In this document: positions 23,801 to 35,394 of the stretch, one piece after another | Numbering within the stretch: position 1 is the first letter of the stretch | How the letters are laid out: each line of letters starts with the position of its first letter | NCBI RefSeq assembly: GCF_932526225.1 | Contig: NC_064042.1 | Span: 3,765,001 to 3,829,000, forward strand | Length of the DNA: 64,000 nucleotides | Direction: 5' to 3' | Source of the DNA: Nematostella vectensis | Taxonomy: Eukaryota; Cnidaria; Anthozoa; Actiniaria; Edwardsiidae | The notes under the pieces: generated by a model | What the model was told of the DNA's origin: nothing | What the model saw: only the letters and a program-made list of their open reading frames with translations | Database searches by the model: none | Translations under genes and position numbers: made by a program

Positions 23801-24023
23801 TTTTACCAGCCATAGTAAACAGCTCCAATGACAAGATAGTCAGCGAGAATGCCTAGGTCCAATTCACATGTGTAGCTACCGGGTATCCTGTGCCGCAGTT
23901 GTCATGGTACCGGTCTTGGCGCCCAATGTCGCCGATCCACGTGGGTAGCACGCTGAACCTGACACGTGTTACGAGGAACGACGCAGGAGTCTACATGTGC
24001 CTTGCCAATAACTGTGGACTTTA
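23801..24023 (+). pseudogene. Ig-like exon E with in-frame stop and lost donor
   Basis: After the TATAG acceptor the frame shows NSSNDKIVSENA, stop TAG, VQFTCVATGYPVPQLSWYR, and RNDAGVYMCLANNCG followed by a stop. There is no donor at the expected place. Confidence 0.75.
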
Positions 24024-24194
24024 AAAGCACACTAGCATACACACATTAGCACCAGTCGGGCAAAGACGTGACGCTAGCACAGTCTATTACCCGTGCAGTT
24101 CGGCAGCCATGGACAGCTGTTTCGTCCTTATTAGGACTCGTCAGCATGGCATAACCGGCTATGAGATCATCAGAAGGATACGTACACGTCAAGT

Positions 24195-24414
24195 GTGAGT
24201 CTCTCATGTTATCATTGCTATAGATACTCCTATCTTTGTCAAGCAAGTCTCTCATGTTATGATTACTATAGATACTCTCCTATCGTTGTCGAGCAAGTCT
24301 CTCATGTTATGGTTACTATAGGTACTGCCATCTTTGTCGAGCAAGTCTCTCATGTTATGATTACTATAGATACTCCCATCTTTGTCGAGCAAGTCCCTCA
24401 TGTTATGATTACTA
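24195..24414 (+). repeat. 48-bp tandem repeat, left part
   Basis: Unit GTCTCTCATGTTATGATTAC then TATAGATACTCCTATCTTTG, TCGAGCAA. The array resumes at 25590 after the LINE fragment, so the LINE landed inside it. Confidence 0.9.
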
Positions 24415-25589
24415 GATAGATAGATTTGTTTATTACCCCTCGCAGTTAGAAACTGAATTACAGGTAATTAGCACACACAAGCTAAGCGATTACAACATTA
24501 CGACATTACATTATCAAGATACTTAACAGTAACAAAATTTGACAAGGGATTAGTGTTGCATATTTTCGGTTTCATGGGAGCAGATCTTCTTAGATTGTAC
24601 TGGTTGACTCCCTTGACCGACCTACTAGTGGCTAGGCAATGTAAAGGGTTTTCCTTACACAGGGAACTCATGAACTGTTGACAAAGCAATTAAATCGTCT
24701 ATTTTTAAGCGAGACAAGACCGGCTTTCTCCAGGGCATCATTGTAACTATTGGATAAGAAGATTATTCTAAGCGCTCGTTTCTGGATACGCTCTAGACCA
24801 TCTGAAAGAAACGCAGGCAGGCCAGCGTACACCGCGGCACCGTACTCTATGACTGATCGTATTAGAGAGCAATAAACAGTGACTAAGTCCAGTTCTTTAA
24901 CGCCGCACTTTTCAAGTAAGCGCAGGGCATATAGCCTACGATTTGACTTTTTGCAAACGTGGTCACAGTGGACATCCCATGTGAGGTCGCTAGAGATGTG
25001 GATACCGAGAAGTTTGAACGACTTGACACATTCTAGCGTGGTACCTCCGACATAGATTGGGCGCCACGTACAAGCACGGTATTGCAAAAAATCAATGTCC
25101 ATGATCTTACATTTGGACGGATTTAGACACATGTTGTTCTTTATAGCAAACTGGTGTATATCGTTTACAATATAATCTAATACAGAAGGAGAGTTTCTTG
25201 GTACAATCTCGACGACAGTCAGATCATCCACGTACTTTACCCTAGGTGCCCAGGAGGTGACGAGATCGTTCACCATCACGGCAAAGAGGATTGGGCCGAG
25301 ACGGGTACCCTGTGGAATCCCTCCATTTAGCGCAAGTGTTGATGAAGCCGCTGACTCGATTTTCACGAACTGAGATCTACCGTGAAGGAATCCCGCCACC
25401 CATCTAAGCAAAAAGACTGGTGGATATCGAATTCGCCTAATTTCGCAAGAGGATGTGATGGTCAATTAAGTCGAACCCTTTGCGAAAATCGGCAAAAAAC
25501 AACCTTGCCGCACAGTCTCCTTTGTCAAGGACGTCAAGAACACGGTGTGAAATGTAACAGACGGCTTGTGGAAGGTGGAGAATTCACTA
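24415..25589 (-). mobile_element. 5'-truncated LINE fragment (reverse transcriptase)
   Basis: Minus-strand reverse-transcriptase domain of a non-LTR retrotransposon. DFRKGFDLIDHH lies upstream, then after a frameshift GGIPQGTRLGPILFAVMVND, the catalytic YVDD and LLGIHISSDLTWD. The 3' end carries a short (ATCT)n tail at 24414-24427. The 5' end stops within the reverse-transcriptase region. It interrupts the 48-bp array, and so dates after it. Confidence 0.85.
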
Positions 25590-25757
25590 TACTCCCATCT
25601 TTGTCAAGCAAGCCTCTCATGTTAGATTACTATAGATACTCCTATCTTTGTCGAGCAAGTCTCTCATGTTATGATTACTATTAGATACTCCAATCTTTAG
25701 TGGAGCAAGTCTCTCATGTAATGATTACTATTAGATACTCCTATCTTTGTCGAGAAT
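25590..25757 (+). repeat. 48-bp tandem repeat, right part
   Basis: Same unit as 24195-24414, continuing on the far side of the inserted LINE. Confidence 0.9.
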
Positions 25758-25944
25758 AATTAGCCGTGTTACACTGTTTGCACATCTTGCTGTTGTGGTT
25801 CGCCAATATTTCCTTTGTGTTGAAATTAAACATAGCGTACCGGTGCCAGCTCATGTTTGCGCTTTTTGAACGTGGCTTTAAAAGGATATACCTGACGTGT
25901 AGTTGTATTTGGGCGTACTTCTAGTTTTTCTCGGCCAAATTGGA

Positions 25945-26949
25945 TTAACACATTGACCCCTCAACCGGCCTGTACCGGCTTTGGAAAGTACCCACAGCCC
26001 AAAAAATTCATAAATGCAAAATAAACACAACAAGATGAAGATACTCAGGCATCAGTCTAAGGGATAAATGGTCTTGCAGATATGCATCCAACCAAGGTGT
26101 TGGCAACTACTCTTAAGCCAAATAATAGCACAGGTTCTTTGACAAATTTCAAATCGAACAAGAAGAGAAAAGCAGAATCACCCCTCTCAATAAAACGCTC
26201 AAAATACCACACAAGGGAGAGAAATCAGCAAACGCAGCTCAAGACACAAATAGATATCTTTATTCTGATTCTCCAGGGAAACATTTCCATGGCCTCAAAA
26301 CACAATGTCCACTCCTTGAAGGCTTGTAAAACCACGAAGATGCCTTTACGTATTGCAAAGCATTCTGGGAGATCCAGGGGAAAATTCACGAGAGGAGGGC
26401 CAGTCAACACACCTCTCCCCAAAGTCAGATGGTTTTTTATAAGTCTTATCACCCCGAAGCCAAACAAATCAATTCCAGGTCATACAGACCCAAAATAGCA
26501 GTGTAAACAATTTTGGAATCAATTTGGTTTCAGAAAAGACAGCATTTAGGAGAGCTGTGGTGATTCATTAGAAAATTATTTTCTCATCCGGGCAAAGCCA
26601 AACAAGAAAAAATAATCATGAATCCACCTTTACTTGCAAATATCCATAAGCAAAGCACTCAATTATGCCTCAGTAGACTTCATGATGTCCTGAGACACTC
26701 TCCTGCTCACATGCTCATAGCTGTATTTTTGATAAAAAAAATACAGCTATGTGCTGGCTTCAGCACAACGACGAGGGATTAAAAGTGGGGACCGCAAAGC
26801 ACTGTTGGAAAGCTTGGATACCGCTGACTAGGTGCAGCTGTGTTTTACTTTGACAGGCTGTATAAAACTCAGAATAGGGGGGGAGGTATCTGTTTTCAGT
26901 CTTTTTTTTGTAAATTCAGCTCAAAAAAAGCCAGGAGTCAATGGGTTAA
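25945..26949. mobile_element. TTAA-flanked non-autonomous transposon, about 1 kb
   Basis: TTAA occurs at both edges (25945-25948 and 26946-26949). Terminal inverted repeats are CACATTGACCCCT and the inverse of CCCATTGACTCCT (11 of 13 match). TTAA target duplication is the mark of the piggyBac superfamily. A 138-codon frame inside (26082-26498) shows no transposase motif that I recognise. Confidence 0.65.
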
Positions 26950-27076
26950 AGCAAGATTGAATCGGGATAAAGACTAGTGAACAAAGTTAGGAACGAAAGA
27001 TAAGTGGAATTAAAACAAGGATAGATGGATTTGAAACAGATACAGTCTTTGAAAATATTAATTTTTATTTTATCAG

Positions 27077-27319
27077 ATGAGCTGTCTCGGCAACACAAAC
27101 CGTGACGGAGGGAGCTAACTTCAACATCACATGTCAAGTGGACTCTGACCCCGAGGCCAATATCACGTGGTCACGGATGCTGTTGCCACTCGACACGGTG
27201 GTCATTGGCGACACGCTCCGCCTTCTGTCAATCAAACGATGGGAGGACGGGAACCACTTGTAACGCGAGCAATGGAATCGGGAAAGCAGCCATTGCACAT
27301 GCGCAGATTTACGTTGATT
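27077..27319 (+). pseudogene. Ig-like exon F, frameshifted
   Basis: VTEGANFNITCQVDSDP and NITWSRM are present in one frame. CNASNGIGKAAIAHAQIYVD is in another, and the Y-x-C motif is broken by an indel near 27255. The opening frame from the acceptor also fails. Both GT-AG borders persist. Confidence 0.75.
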
Positions 27320-27595
27320 GTAAGTGTAGAGGTGTGCTCATTATGATGGAACTAGAAACTCTCCTTACTTTTAATTGTGTAATAAAGTGAAAAAGTGATA
27401 AGGTTTTAGAAAATGATTGTTGTAGAAATGATTGCTTTGGTTATCGCTGTTATTTCCTTTGTTTTCTTTTCTTTTGGCTTTTATTTCAGTTGTAGAACGT
27501 TTTTATAAACAAAGCTGTTCATAGCTCCGAACCTTAGAAATCTATGGAAGAAACTATACTGAGATATTGAATATTATGATGACAATCCTTTTCAG

Positions 27596-27870
27596 ATGTC
27601 TCAGTGATCGATATGAACTTCACATCGCTCTACACGGCGTCCTGGTACGGGCACATCGTGACCCTGCGCTGCAGAGCACGTAGCAAGCCCACCCCGCACA
27701 TCACGTGGTACGGCACGACTGGTAATCAAACACTTTGCCGCGTCATGGGGACGGAGGGCGAGTCGACGCTGACCTTCACCAGTAGAGACGAATGGGAGTA
27801 TGGCGCGTACAAGTGTCGCGCCATAAACCATGTGGGACACGTTGAAACGAACATTACCGTCACAAAGTTT
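27596..27870 (+). pseudogene. Ig-like exon G, open core but shifted donor
   Basis: The core HIVTLRCRARSKPTPHITWY and EWEYGAYKCRAINHVGH is intact. The donor GTAAGA lies two bases beyond the phase-1 position, so joining to exon H breaks the frame. Confidence 0.6.
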
Positions 27871-27998
27871 GTAAGAAAAATTGCCGCATATCTATATTTA
27901 TTTTCATATGGATCTTTTTTGGAACTTGCAATGATTCTTCTTTATTGATCATGCTATTTTGGGCGTTTCATAATGTATTTTCTTTTATTTGTTTCAAG

Positions 27999-28184
27999 AC
28001 CCGCCTACGGTGTTCTGGTCGAAGAATTTTGTGAAAATAAATCAGGGTTCTCAGCTAGGAACTGCGTCGTTCTATTTGAGGAATACAAGTCGTTTGGATA
28101 CTGCCCCTTATGAGTGCGTTGCCAGAAATGAGTACGGTGAAAGAACCTGGACTGTCAACACTTCCGTGATTGTACGGGTGAGAT
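27999..28184 (+). pseudogene. Ig-like exon H, shortened
   Basis: 186 nt, phase 1 to 1, open (PPTVFWSKNFVK, SRLDTAPYECVARNEYG). The segment with the first Ig cysteine is absent, so the fold would be incomplete. Confidence 0.55.
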
Positions 28185-28199
28185 GTAAGTATGATGACT

Positions 28200-28947
28200 T
28201 GTTTCCGGAAAACAGTAAAAGAGTCTTCAGACTAGATCCCCAAAAGTAGATCCCTATGCCTGTATGGGAAACATTCCTCGTAAAGTTACGCTCGATTGGT
28301 TAATAGTTAAACGAAAAGTCGGTAAATTACTCTACTGCACATACTCATAATGTCTAAGCTGTGCCGTGCATGGGGCGAAGCAATGTAGAAGATAAAAAAA
28401 ACGATCGTTTAGCTTAGCTAGGAGCCCTGCAAAAGAAGAAAACCGAATTTTTGGCCCTATATACATTTCGCGCTTCGCTTAAATGTAAAATCTATAAGCG
28501 GAAAAAGCCAACAAAATGGTTATAGTCCATCTAACAAGAAGAAATCTTTGGAAATAACATTCGTCGTCTAGCATGAAGAGATAGGGGTAAAAATGGTTGG
28601 GAAGGAGCTCCCGTTTATTTTAAAATGACGCAATAAATTCAATCAAATGTGTTATTGATGGAATTTTATTTCTTCGTTTAAAGTATTTATTATGTTTTTA
28701 TTTAAATCTCATCCGAATGCATTGAAGTTATTCTAGATCATTTTTCGGTTAATTACTTTCAGATCGAATCAATACAAAAGGCCCAAATAGTCGTATTCGT
28801 AAACCAGAAGAATAAATACAATACACTTAAAACTGGTATTCAACTCTGCCAAATTTTCGTCTTTAATAAGATTTCTTCAGGGCTCAGGGCAGACTCCTTT
28901 CGGTTAAAAGTGTTTTACTAGGTCATTGGTCAATGGTCTCGAAACTT
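28200..28947. other. Intron sequence; left flank of the GPCR duplication
   Basis: No gene is seen. From about 28550 the sequence matches 41480 onward (for example TCTAGCATGAAGA and GGGAAGGAGCTCCC), marking the shared 3' flank of the two GPCR copies. Confidence 0.6.
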
Positions 28948-29874
28948 TTAATGCTGTTGAATGTTATGCCTAGTTTTCATTGGAATTACAAGTTTTTGTT
29001 TTCGACAATAATGATGGAAGCACACTGTCTTTATCAACGACTTTCTGAACCCAGGCATCTTTACTGCATAAAAGACTGGGTTTATGGCAGAGTTGGTGTA
29101 CTGGAGAATCTTTGATGCCAAGAAGAAAGATGGATTTATGGTAATATAGAGGTAGTTCATTATAACGAATGGCAACCATGTAAGAATGGAGGCCCCGGTG
29201 ACCATGCACATGGTCAGAGCAAGACGCTGTTCCTGCATTTTTCGTCTGGATACACGACTACAGCTTCCTGCCTGCTCCATCTGGATTGTGTGTCGTTTGA
29301 AACTCACAAAAGTGATGGTGTAGGCCGCTGCTGTTCCCATTAGCAGAATTACAATTACGGCGATAGGTTGATGCATTGCTATTTTTCTCCATATGACCGG
29401 AATTTTGCTCCAGTTGAATTTGGCGGAAATGCTAAGTCCTGTCAGTAATGTAGGAACCAGCCAAGAAGCACAGATTGCGCCGACATATACTCGACAACTC
29501 GAGTTTAAATGGCGCAGAGGCCACACGGTAGCCCACATACGCTCTATTGCTATTAGAGCTAGAGTTGTCATAGATGCTAGTCCAAGTAGAATATCGCTGC
29601 TGATGTGGACCAAGTAAATGCCTTTATTCGTCTCACCATCATTAAATGTTATACAGGCAAAGATTGTAGCGGGAATAATTCCAATAAGGAAGTCGGCCAC
29701 GGCCAGGTTGATGACGAGATAGAAACTGCGCTTGCGGAGGTGGCTGTTGCAGAAGAATGTGAGAATGGTCAACATGTTACCAACCACAATAACCAAGGCA
29801 GTGACGATAGAGGCAACACGAATGACTTTTTCGCTCGCCATCCCTGTCGAGATAGGCAGAGACGAGTTGTCCAT
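28948..29874 (-). CDS. Class A (rhodopsin-like) GPCR, copy 1
   Basis: Intronless, 308 aa, with seven hydrophobic segments at about 17-42, 51-75, 88-112, 130-150, 170-192, 215-240 and 250-275. Family marks: GN in TM1, NLAVAD in TM2, ERM where most have DRY, WLPF in TM6 and NSAINPVFY in TM7. The usual Cys at the top of TM3 is a Tyr, and the second extracellular loop has no Cys. The canonical disulphide is therefore missing, as known in the melanocortin/adenosine/cannabinoid-type group. Ligand unknown. N-glycosylation sites are possible near the N-terminus (NSS). It lies opposite to the Ig locus, in an intron. Copy 2 is at 41886-42764. Confidence 0.9.
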   Translation of the reverse strand: MDNSSLPISTGMASEKVIRVASIVTALVIVVGNMLTILTFFCNSHLRKRSFYLVINLAVADFLIGIIPATIFACITFNDGETNKGIYLVHISSDILLGLASMTTLALIAIERMWATVWPLRHLNSSCRVYVGAICASWLVPTLLTGLSISAKFNWSKIPVIWRKIAMHQPIAVIVILLMGTAAAYTITFVSFKRHTIQMEQAGSCSRVSRRKMQEQRLALTMCMVTGASILTWLPFVIMNYLYITINPSFFLASKILQYTNSAINPVFYAVKMPGFRKSLIKTVCFHHYCRKQKLVIPMKTRHNIQQH

Positions 29875-29879
29875 GCTTT

Positions 29880-30680
29880 AAAACAGAACAATGAAGGCTT
29901 GCTTTAGTTTTGAGCCAGATGGTTATATTTGTGCTAGATATATCTATAATTGCTTATTGAATTTTTTCTAAGCCAATCTTAGACAGCATTCGTCGATCAG
30001 CTTCCATTGACATGACGAAAAAACTCATTTCAAATCTAAAAATTTATCTAAGTATCTAAGTAGTTGAATACGGACCTCGAATTGTCTATGAACTAGATGA
30101 CTTGCTTTAATTTTGAACCAGATGGTTGTATTTCTGCTTATATAATAAAACTCTCTATAATTGCTTGTTCTGAACTAAGCCAATCTTAGACAGTATTCGT
30201 CAAATGCCAATCAGTTTCCATTTTATTTGTTGTAATTCTTTCGTTTGCTCTTTTACAAAAGAAGATGCTTGCTTGCTTAAGTTGTGGATGTATTAAAGGG
30301 GTACTAAACAGTAGAGTTGATTATAATCCTTTTGTTTTAGCCCAAGATCAGGCGATTTTTTTTTCAAAAGCTGGAGAGGAAGAGTAAAACTACGCCTGAC
30401 ACAAATATTACGACGCCGCTGAAAATTACATCGTCTGTCAAAATTGCCCAGCTTTTTTAAAACCAAACAGTGAAGTGCGAACCTAGAATTGTCTTTGTAC
30501 TGTTAGATGCCGTATGATTGCTTGTTTAAGTTTTGAACCAGATGCTCTATATTTGATCTCTATACAATAAAACCCTTTCCCTATCAGACAGTTTTGTCGA
30601 AATAATTGCATATTGGATTTTTCAGACAGTTTTCGTCAAAATATCAATCAGCTTTCATTTCAGTTGTTTCATTTCAGTTT
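29880..30680. repeat. Three degenerate repeats upstream of GPCR copy 1
   Basis: Blocks at about 29886-29999, 30104-30230 and 30517-30660 share GCTT-TAGTTTTGA-CCAGATG, CTATAATTGCTTATTG-like and TTAGACAGT-TTCGTC sequence. They lie in the 5' flank of the minus-strand GPCR, so they may hold promoter elements. Confidence 0.55.
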
Positions 30681-31534
30681 GGTTGCCTTTGAAAAATAAA
30701 GCGCATGTGTAGATTTGATTTTAAGAATCCCATGCCAACATTAAAATAGTGGATGTATTTTAATACCCTTTTAAAAAAGGGTACTCAACAGTAGAAGAAA
30801 TGAGTATCTTTTATAAAAGAATTAATCTTTATCTATGCACAAGTCGTTTTAGAATCGTCAGTTAGATATTTACTCTCATTTCCCATTCGACGATTTCGCT
30901 ATTATTTACTTTGCGTGGATCTCATCATTTGTTTGACTAAGCATGCGTAGTTAGTGTTTAGCAAAACCGGTTTATATTTGCCCGGCACCAATAACAGTTC
31001 AGCGATTACCTTTAACCTTAATCTTATCGCTGTCACATTACCTTATTTTGCAAAATGTCAAACTGTTTCGTTTATCATGCTCTTGTTATTTCCATCGATA
31101 GAATTTTGTCTTAGTCATGTATTATTTGATAGTTAATATTCTTCCCAAAGTCAACATCTGATCTTCTATTCTAACATCATCCTTAAAACCAGTTTGACCA
31201 GTTTATTAGAGGTCAGTATATCTTGAGCAGCTGACACGATGTGTAAGAAGTGCCGTGCATGGGGCCTACCAATGAAGATGATCGTTTAGCTAAACCGATT
31301 TATTGGTCCTATATACATTTCAAGCGGAACTGGAAAATTATTCTTCCGTCCTATTCTATTCTTAACACTGTTGCTGTTCCATCTAACCCAAATCACATTT
31401 ATTTCCAGAGCAAAACTTATATAGGCCTGTGTTATCAAGATCATTCATCTAACTAAAAAAGGAAAGTCCAATATTTTCTTTTTCCATGTTCATAGCTTTC
31501 TAATATTTCATTCATTTACTTTATGTTTTATAAG
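30681..31534. other. Intron sequence, no gene seen
   Basis: AT-rich. No conserved reading frame, and no repeat structure that I could define. Confidence 0.5.
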
Positions 31535-31789
31535 ACGAACCGGTGATAACAAATATCACTTCCGCTCAGACAGTAGACGCGGGACGTCCCGTTACCCTCG
31601 AGTGCATAGTCCACAGCTATCCCAAGGTTAATGTGTCGTGGTCCAAGCAAGGCAGTACCACCCCTCCCCTCCCAAGGGCAGTATAATACATTGCATCTGC
31701 CAGCAAGTCAGACAGTGGGTAATACACATGCTTAGCCTCCAATGGTGTTGGGAAAATGGTCTACAAGTTTGCTACAGTTTTGGTAAACT
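31535..31789 (+). pseudogene. Ig-like exon I with two in-frame stops
   Basis: 255 nt, phase 1 to 1, correct borders. Core DAGRPVTLECIVHSYPKVNV and VSWSKQ. TAA stops occur before YIASAS and in place of the residue before YTC (DSG-stop-YTCLASNGVG). Confidence 0.8.
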
Positions 31790-32378
31790 GTAAGTATTTC
31801 AAACGAAATATTTGTCAATATCAACATATCAATCTCCCAATTTCTAGCTACGCCCAGAACTCAAATCTCTTTTTCGGGTTTGCGCATCGACAAATTCCTG
31901 TACGTCTTCAACAGCAGCATTGATTTGTCCTTAATTCTAGACCGGTAAACGGGATTCGGGTGACCAGTAAGGCGAATCTAGCTCCCAGGTACGGGGTTTG
32001 GGATAAACAGTGCCAGCACGGCTCGGTATTTGGGAATAACATATTTTTTATAGGTCATAACACACCTTTTATAATTTTTGGTAATGGGCGCTTAAGTATG
32101 ATCAATCTATTTGGATCTAAAAACGAGATATTTTGCCTCCACTTCATAACACTACACAACAAAACACAGTTCTGGAGAACTCTGTTTAATTTGGATATGT
32201 AGCCAGCACCCAGTGAGCTGACGAGTTGTTTTTACCAACAAAAGGACCTGGAATGTTAAGAAAAGAAATCTTATATCCAACAACGAAACTTTCGGCACAA
32301 GGGGGGAAAAATTCGTTACTAAATAAACTAGAATTCACTACACCTTGATTTTCATCGCTGCCATACAGTCAGGTTGAC
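31790..32378. other. Intron sequence, no gene seen
   Basis: An 80-codon frame at 31960-32202 has no family signature. The stretch up to the zinc-knuckle fragment looks non-coding. Confidence 0.45.
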
Positions 32379-32577
32379 TTCTGTGTTGAACATTCATTTC
32401 TCCAATGACCAGCTTTCCCACAGCTAAAACAGTTACCGGGGCGAACACCTTGAGTCTTGATGGCTGAAGAACTGGCGCCAACTTGACCGGCTTGCCGATT
32501 TTGGATCACTGGGATGGGATTCGAGTTCTGTCGGAAACTAGTCGGCTTCTTAGCGGGCTCTTTACGCGCTGTTCTTA
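32379..32577 (-). pseudogene. CCHC zinc-knuckle fragment (retroelement gag-like)
   Basis: The minus strand reads KKPTSFRQNSNPIPV and then CFSCGKAGHWRNEC, a C-x2-C-x4-H-x4-C knuckle, ending soon after at a stop. Such knuckles are typical of retroelement nucleocapsid proteins and some cellular RNA-binding proteins. The frame is open only about 65 codons. It abuts the oppositely oriented LINE. Confidence 0.6.
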
Positions 32578-34702
32578 GTGAAAGCGCTCACGATGATTTG
32601 GCATTGGAAGCTCCTCACTTTTACATTCCTGTGTTTGGTGCTGCAAGGGATAAATGACAGTCATGACAATAGCTCTGTGTTACTCCGAGCTTCAAATGAC
32701 CTAATTATAAATGATACACCGCAATTTCACTTCAGACGACTACACAAATCTACTCCATCGTCGTCCACTGCCCCGGCTCGTGTTTGTTTAGACTTACTTA
32801 GAAGCGCCTCCATTGCACTACTACTGGTCTGCCTTTCAAATGACGTCCAGCTTAATCCAGGTCCACAAGCTACAAATCACGTTACTAACGTCCATCTGCC
32901 ATGCATTCCACTGTCCAAAAATGGTGTAAGAATATGTCATTGGAACGCGAGGAGCTTCAATAATGATAAATACGAGCAAATAAAAGAAATCCTTACACAC
33001 CCTCGTACGAAGATAGATGTGATGATTATTACCGAGACATGGCTGAATTCCTCACACACGAACGAAGAATATGGGATCCCTGGATATCATATTGAGCGGA
33101 AAGATAGAACTAGAAAGGAAAGGGGAGGAGTAATGATGTACGTATCTCACGCTATGGCTTATACCCGTTTACCAACTCTAGAATCAAGTGACACAGAGCT
33201 CCTTTGCACTCAAGTGATACCGTGCAAGTCCAACTGCCCAATTGTTATTGCCGGAGTCTATCCGTGCCGGATTCAACTGCTGAAATGGATGCTAAGCTAG
33301 AAGGTCTCATAGAAAAAATGAACATCACCAACAAAGAAGCGCTACTACTGGGGGATTTCAACATCAACTTCCTCAAACAGCAAAACCATAAGCATCGTCT
33401 AATCAAGTTCCTCACCAGCTTTGGTTTCACTCAAACCATCAATGAAGTGACTCGTCCAGAGAGCCAGGCTTGCTTGGATCACGTTTACACCAACCAGCCA
33501 CAGTGCATCACAAAGACCAAGGTATGCAACATCGGACTATCAGATCATTTACCAGTGTGCGTTGTGCGCAGATACAAAAAGAAACAAGATCGCGCAGCAG
33601 ATAAAAACCATGTCTATATTTCCTACCGTGACTGCAAGAAGCTGGATGAGGAGGCCTTCCTAAAAGACCTTAATGAGGCCCCGTGGAGTGTGCTGGACAC
33701 CTTTGATGACCTTGATGACGCTGTGGATTATTGGAATCGGACTTTCCTAAGTATCGCTGATATACATGCTCCTCTTATTAGAAAGCGTGTAAAGAAACAA
33801 AGCCAACCACAGTGGATGACGCCTGAACTCTACGCAGCCATTAGAGATCGCGACAGGCTGCTAGAGAGAGCCCGAAAGTGTAATAGTGACTCAGATGCGT
33901 GGGGAACTTTTAAATCAGCTCGAAATAACGTTTTTCAATCCATCCGAGAAGCTAAACGAAATCATTTCAACAAGTCATTTTAACAGAGTTCAACGGCAAA
34001 GGAATTCTGGAGACATCTAAAAATTGCTATCGGGCAGACAAGTAAACCGTCACCTTCGCAACTAAGAGGCAATGCAAGCAACACACCCACCATCACAGAT
34101 CCACGTGAAATAGCTAATGCATTTAACGAGTTTTTTTGTTTCCGTTGCTGCCACCTACAGAAATAGCAATGTCAACATGAGAACGCTGTCAACTTCAGAT
34201 TTCGAAAAGTTAAAAGGGTTTGTTGATAGCAAAATCCCGAGTGGCACTAAATTTGAAATACCCAAAGTCATGCAAGAATTTGTGCAAGGTTATCTTCTTC
34301 AACTACAAACGTGTAAAGCCACAGGTTTGGACGGTATAAGTGCTCGCCTTTTAAGGGCTGCAGCCCCAGCCATAGCTCCATCGTTGACTAAGATCATCAA
34401 CCAAAGTATAAAAACTGGACGATTCCCTGCGCGCTGGAAAGAGGCGAAAGTCTGTCCAATATATAAAGCTGGAGACCGCCTGAGTGTTGATAACTACCGA
34501 CCCATCAGTATTTTACCTGCCCTGTCCAAAGTTATTGAAAGACACATACACGTTTGCTTATATGAATACCTAAACAGCCACAAGCTATTAAGTAGTAACC
34601 AGTCAGGTTTCCGTCCCTATCACTCGTGCGATACTGCCCTAGTAAAGTTGATTGATTATCTCATTGGAAATATGGATCAGGGACTAATATCTGGCTTGAA
34701 CC

Positions 34703-34737
34703 TCATAGACTACCGAAAGGCGGTAGTCTATGAGGTT
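34703..34737 (+). repeat. Perfect 15-bp hairpin inside the LINE reverse transcriptase
   Basis: CCTCATAGACTACCG, AAAGG, then its exact inverse complement. Removing GGTAGTCTATGAGG restores the DYRKAFDLVDHD motif. Confidence 0.9.
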
Positions 34738-35394
34738 TTGATTTAGTAGACCATGACACGCTTATTAGGAAGCTCTCCATATATGGCGTCTCTGGAAAGT
34801 CACTAAATTGGTTCAAGTCTTATCTAGAAGACCGAAAACAGAAAGTAACAATAAGTGGTCAGCTATTAGATTCGCAGCCCATTACTGCAGGCGTTCCCCA
34901 GAGCTCGATTTTAGGTCCCTTAATGTTTATCCTGTTTATTAATGACTTACCACTTGAAGTCTCCAACAGCGCACTCGAGATATATGCAGATGATACAAGA
35001 CAAGTCGCAAGTGGAAGTAGCGTTAGTGAGGTTGAGTCTATTCTTACTGAAGAGCTAAAAAAGGTGAATGGATGGGCGAATGAAAACAAAATGGTTTTGA
35101 ACCAAAGCAAAACCAAATCAATGCTTATCTGTAGCAAGTTAAAGTTGCACAAACTGGCAGGAAAGGATTTGACAGTCAGCACAGAAAATGGCCAGCTTGA
35201 ATGTGTAAATGAAGTTAAACTGCTTGGCATAAGATTAGACAACTTCTTAACCTGGGACAACCACCTCAAGTACATTCACAATAAGATCTCCAAGCGACTA
35301 GGCTTGTTAAAAAGGACAAAGAAATTCCTGTCACTTAAAGCAAGAACCCTGTTCTACCATTCGCTCATACAGCCAATATTAGACTATGGTGCTA

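Noticed and set aside
26082-26498. 138-codon frame inside the TTAA element as a transposase
   Set aside because: No DDE/DDD or Cys-rich piggyBac features. Likely chance or a remnant.
31535-31789. Stop-codon recoding in Ig exon I
   Set aside because: Two TAA stops together with many other lesions in the locus fit decay better than recoding.
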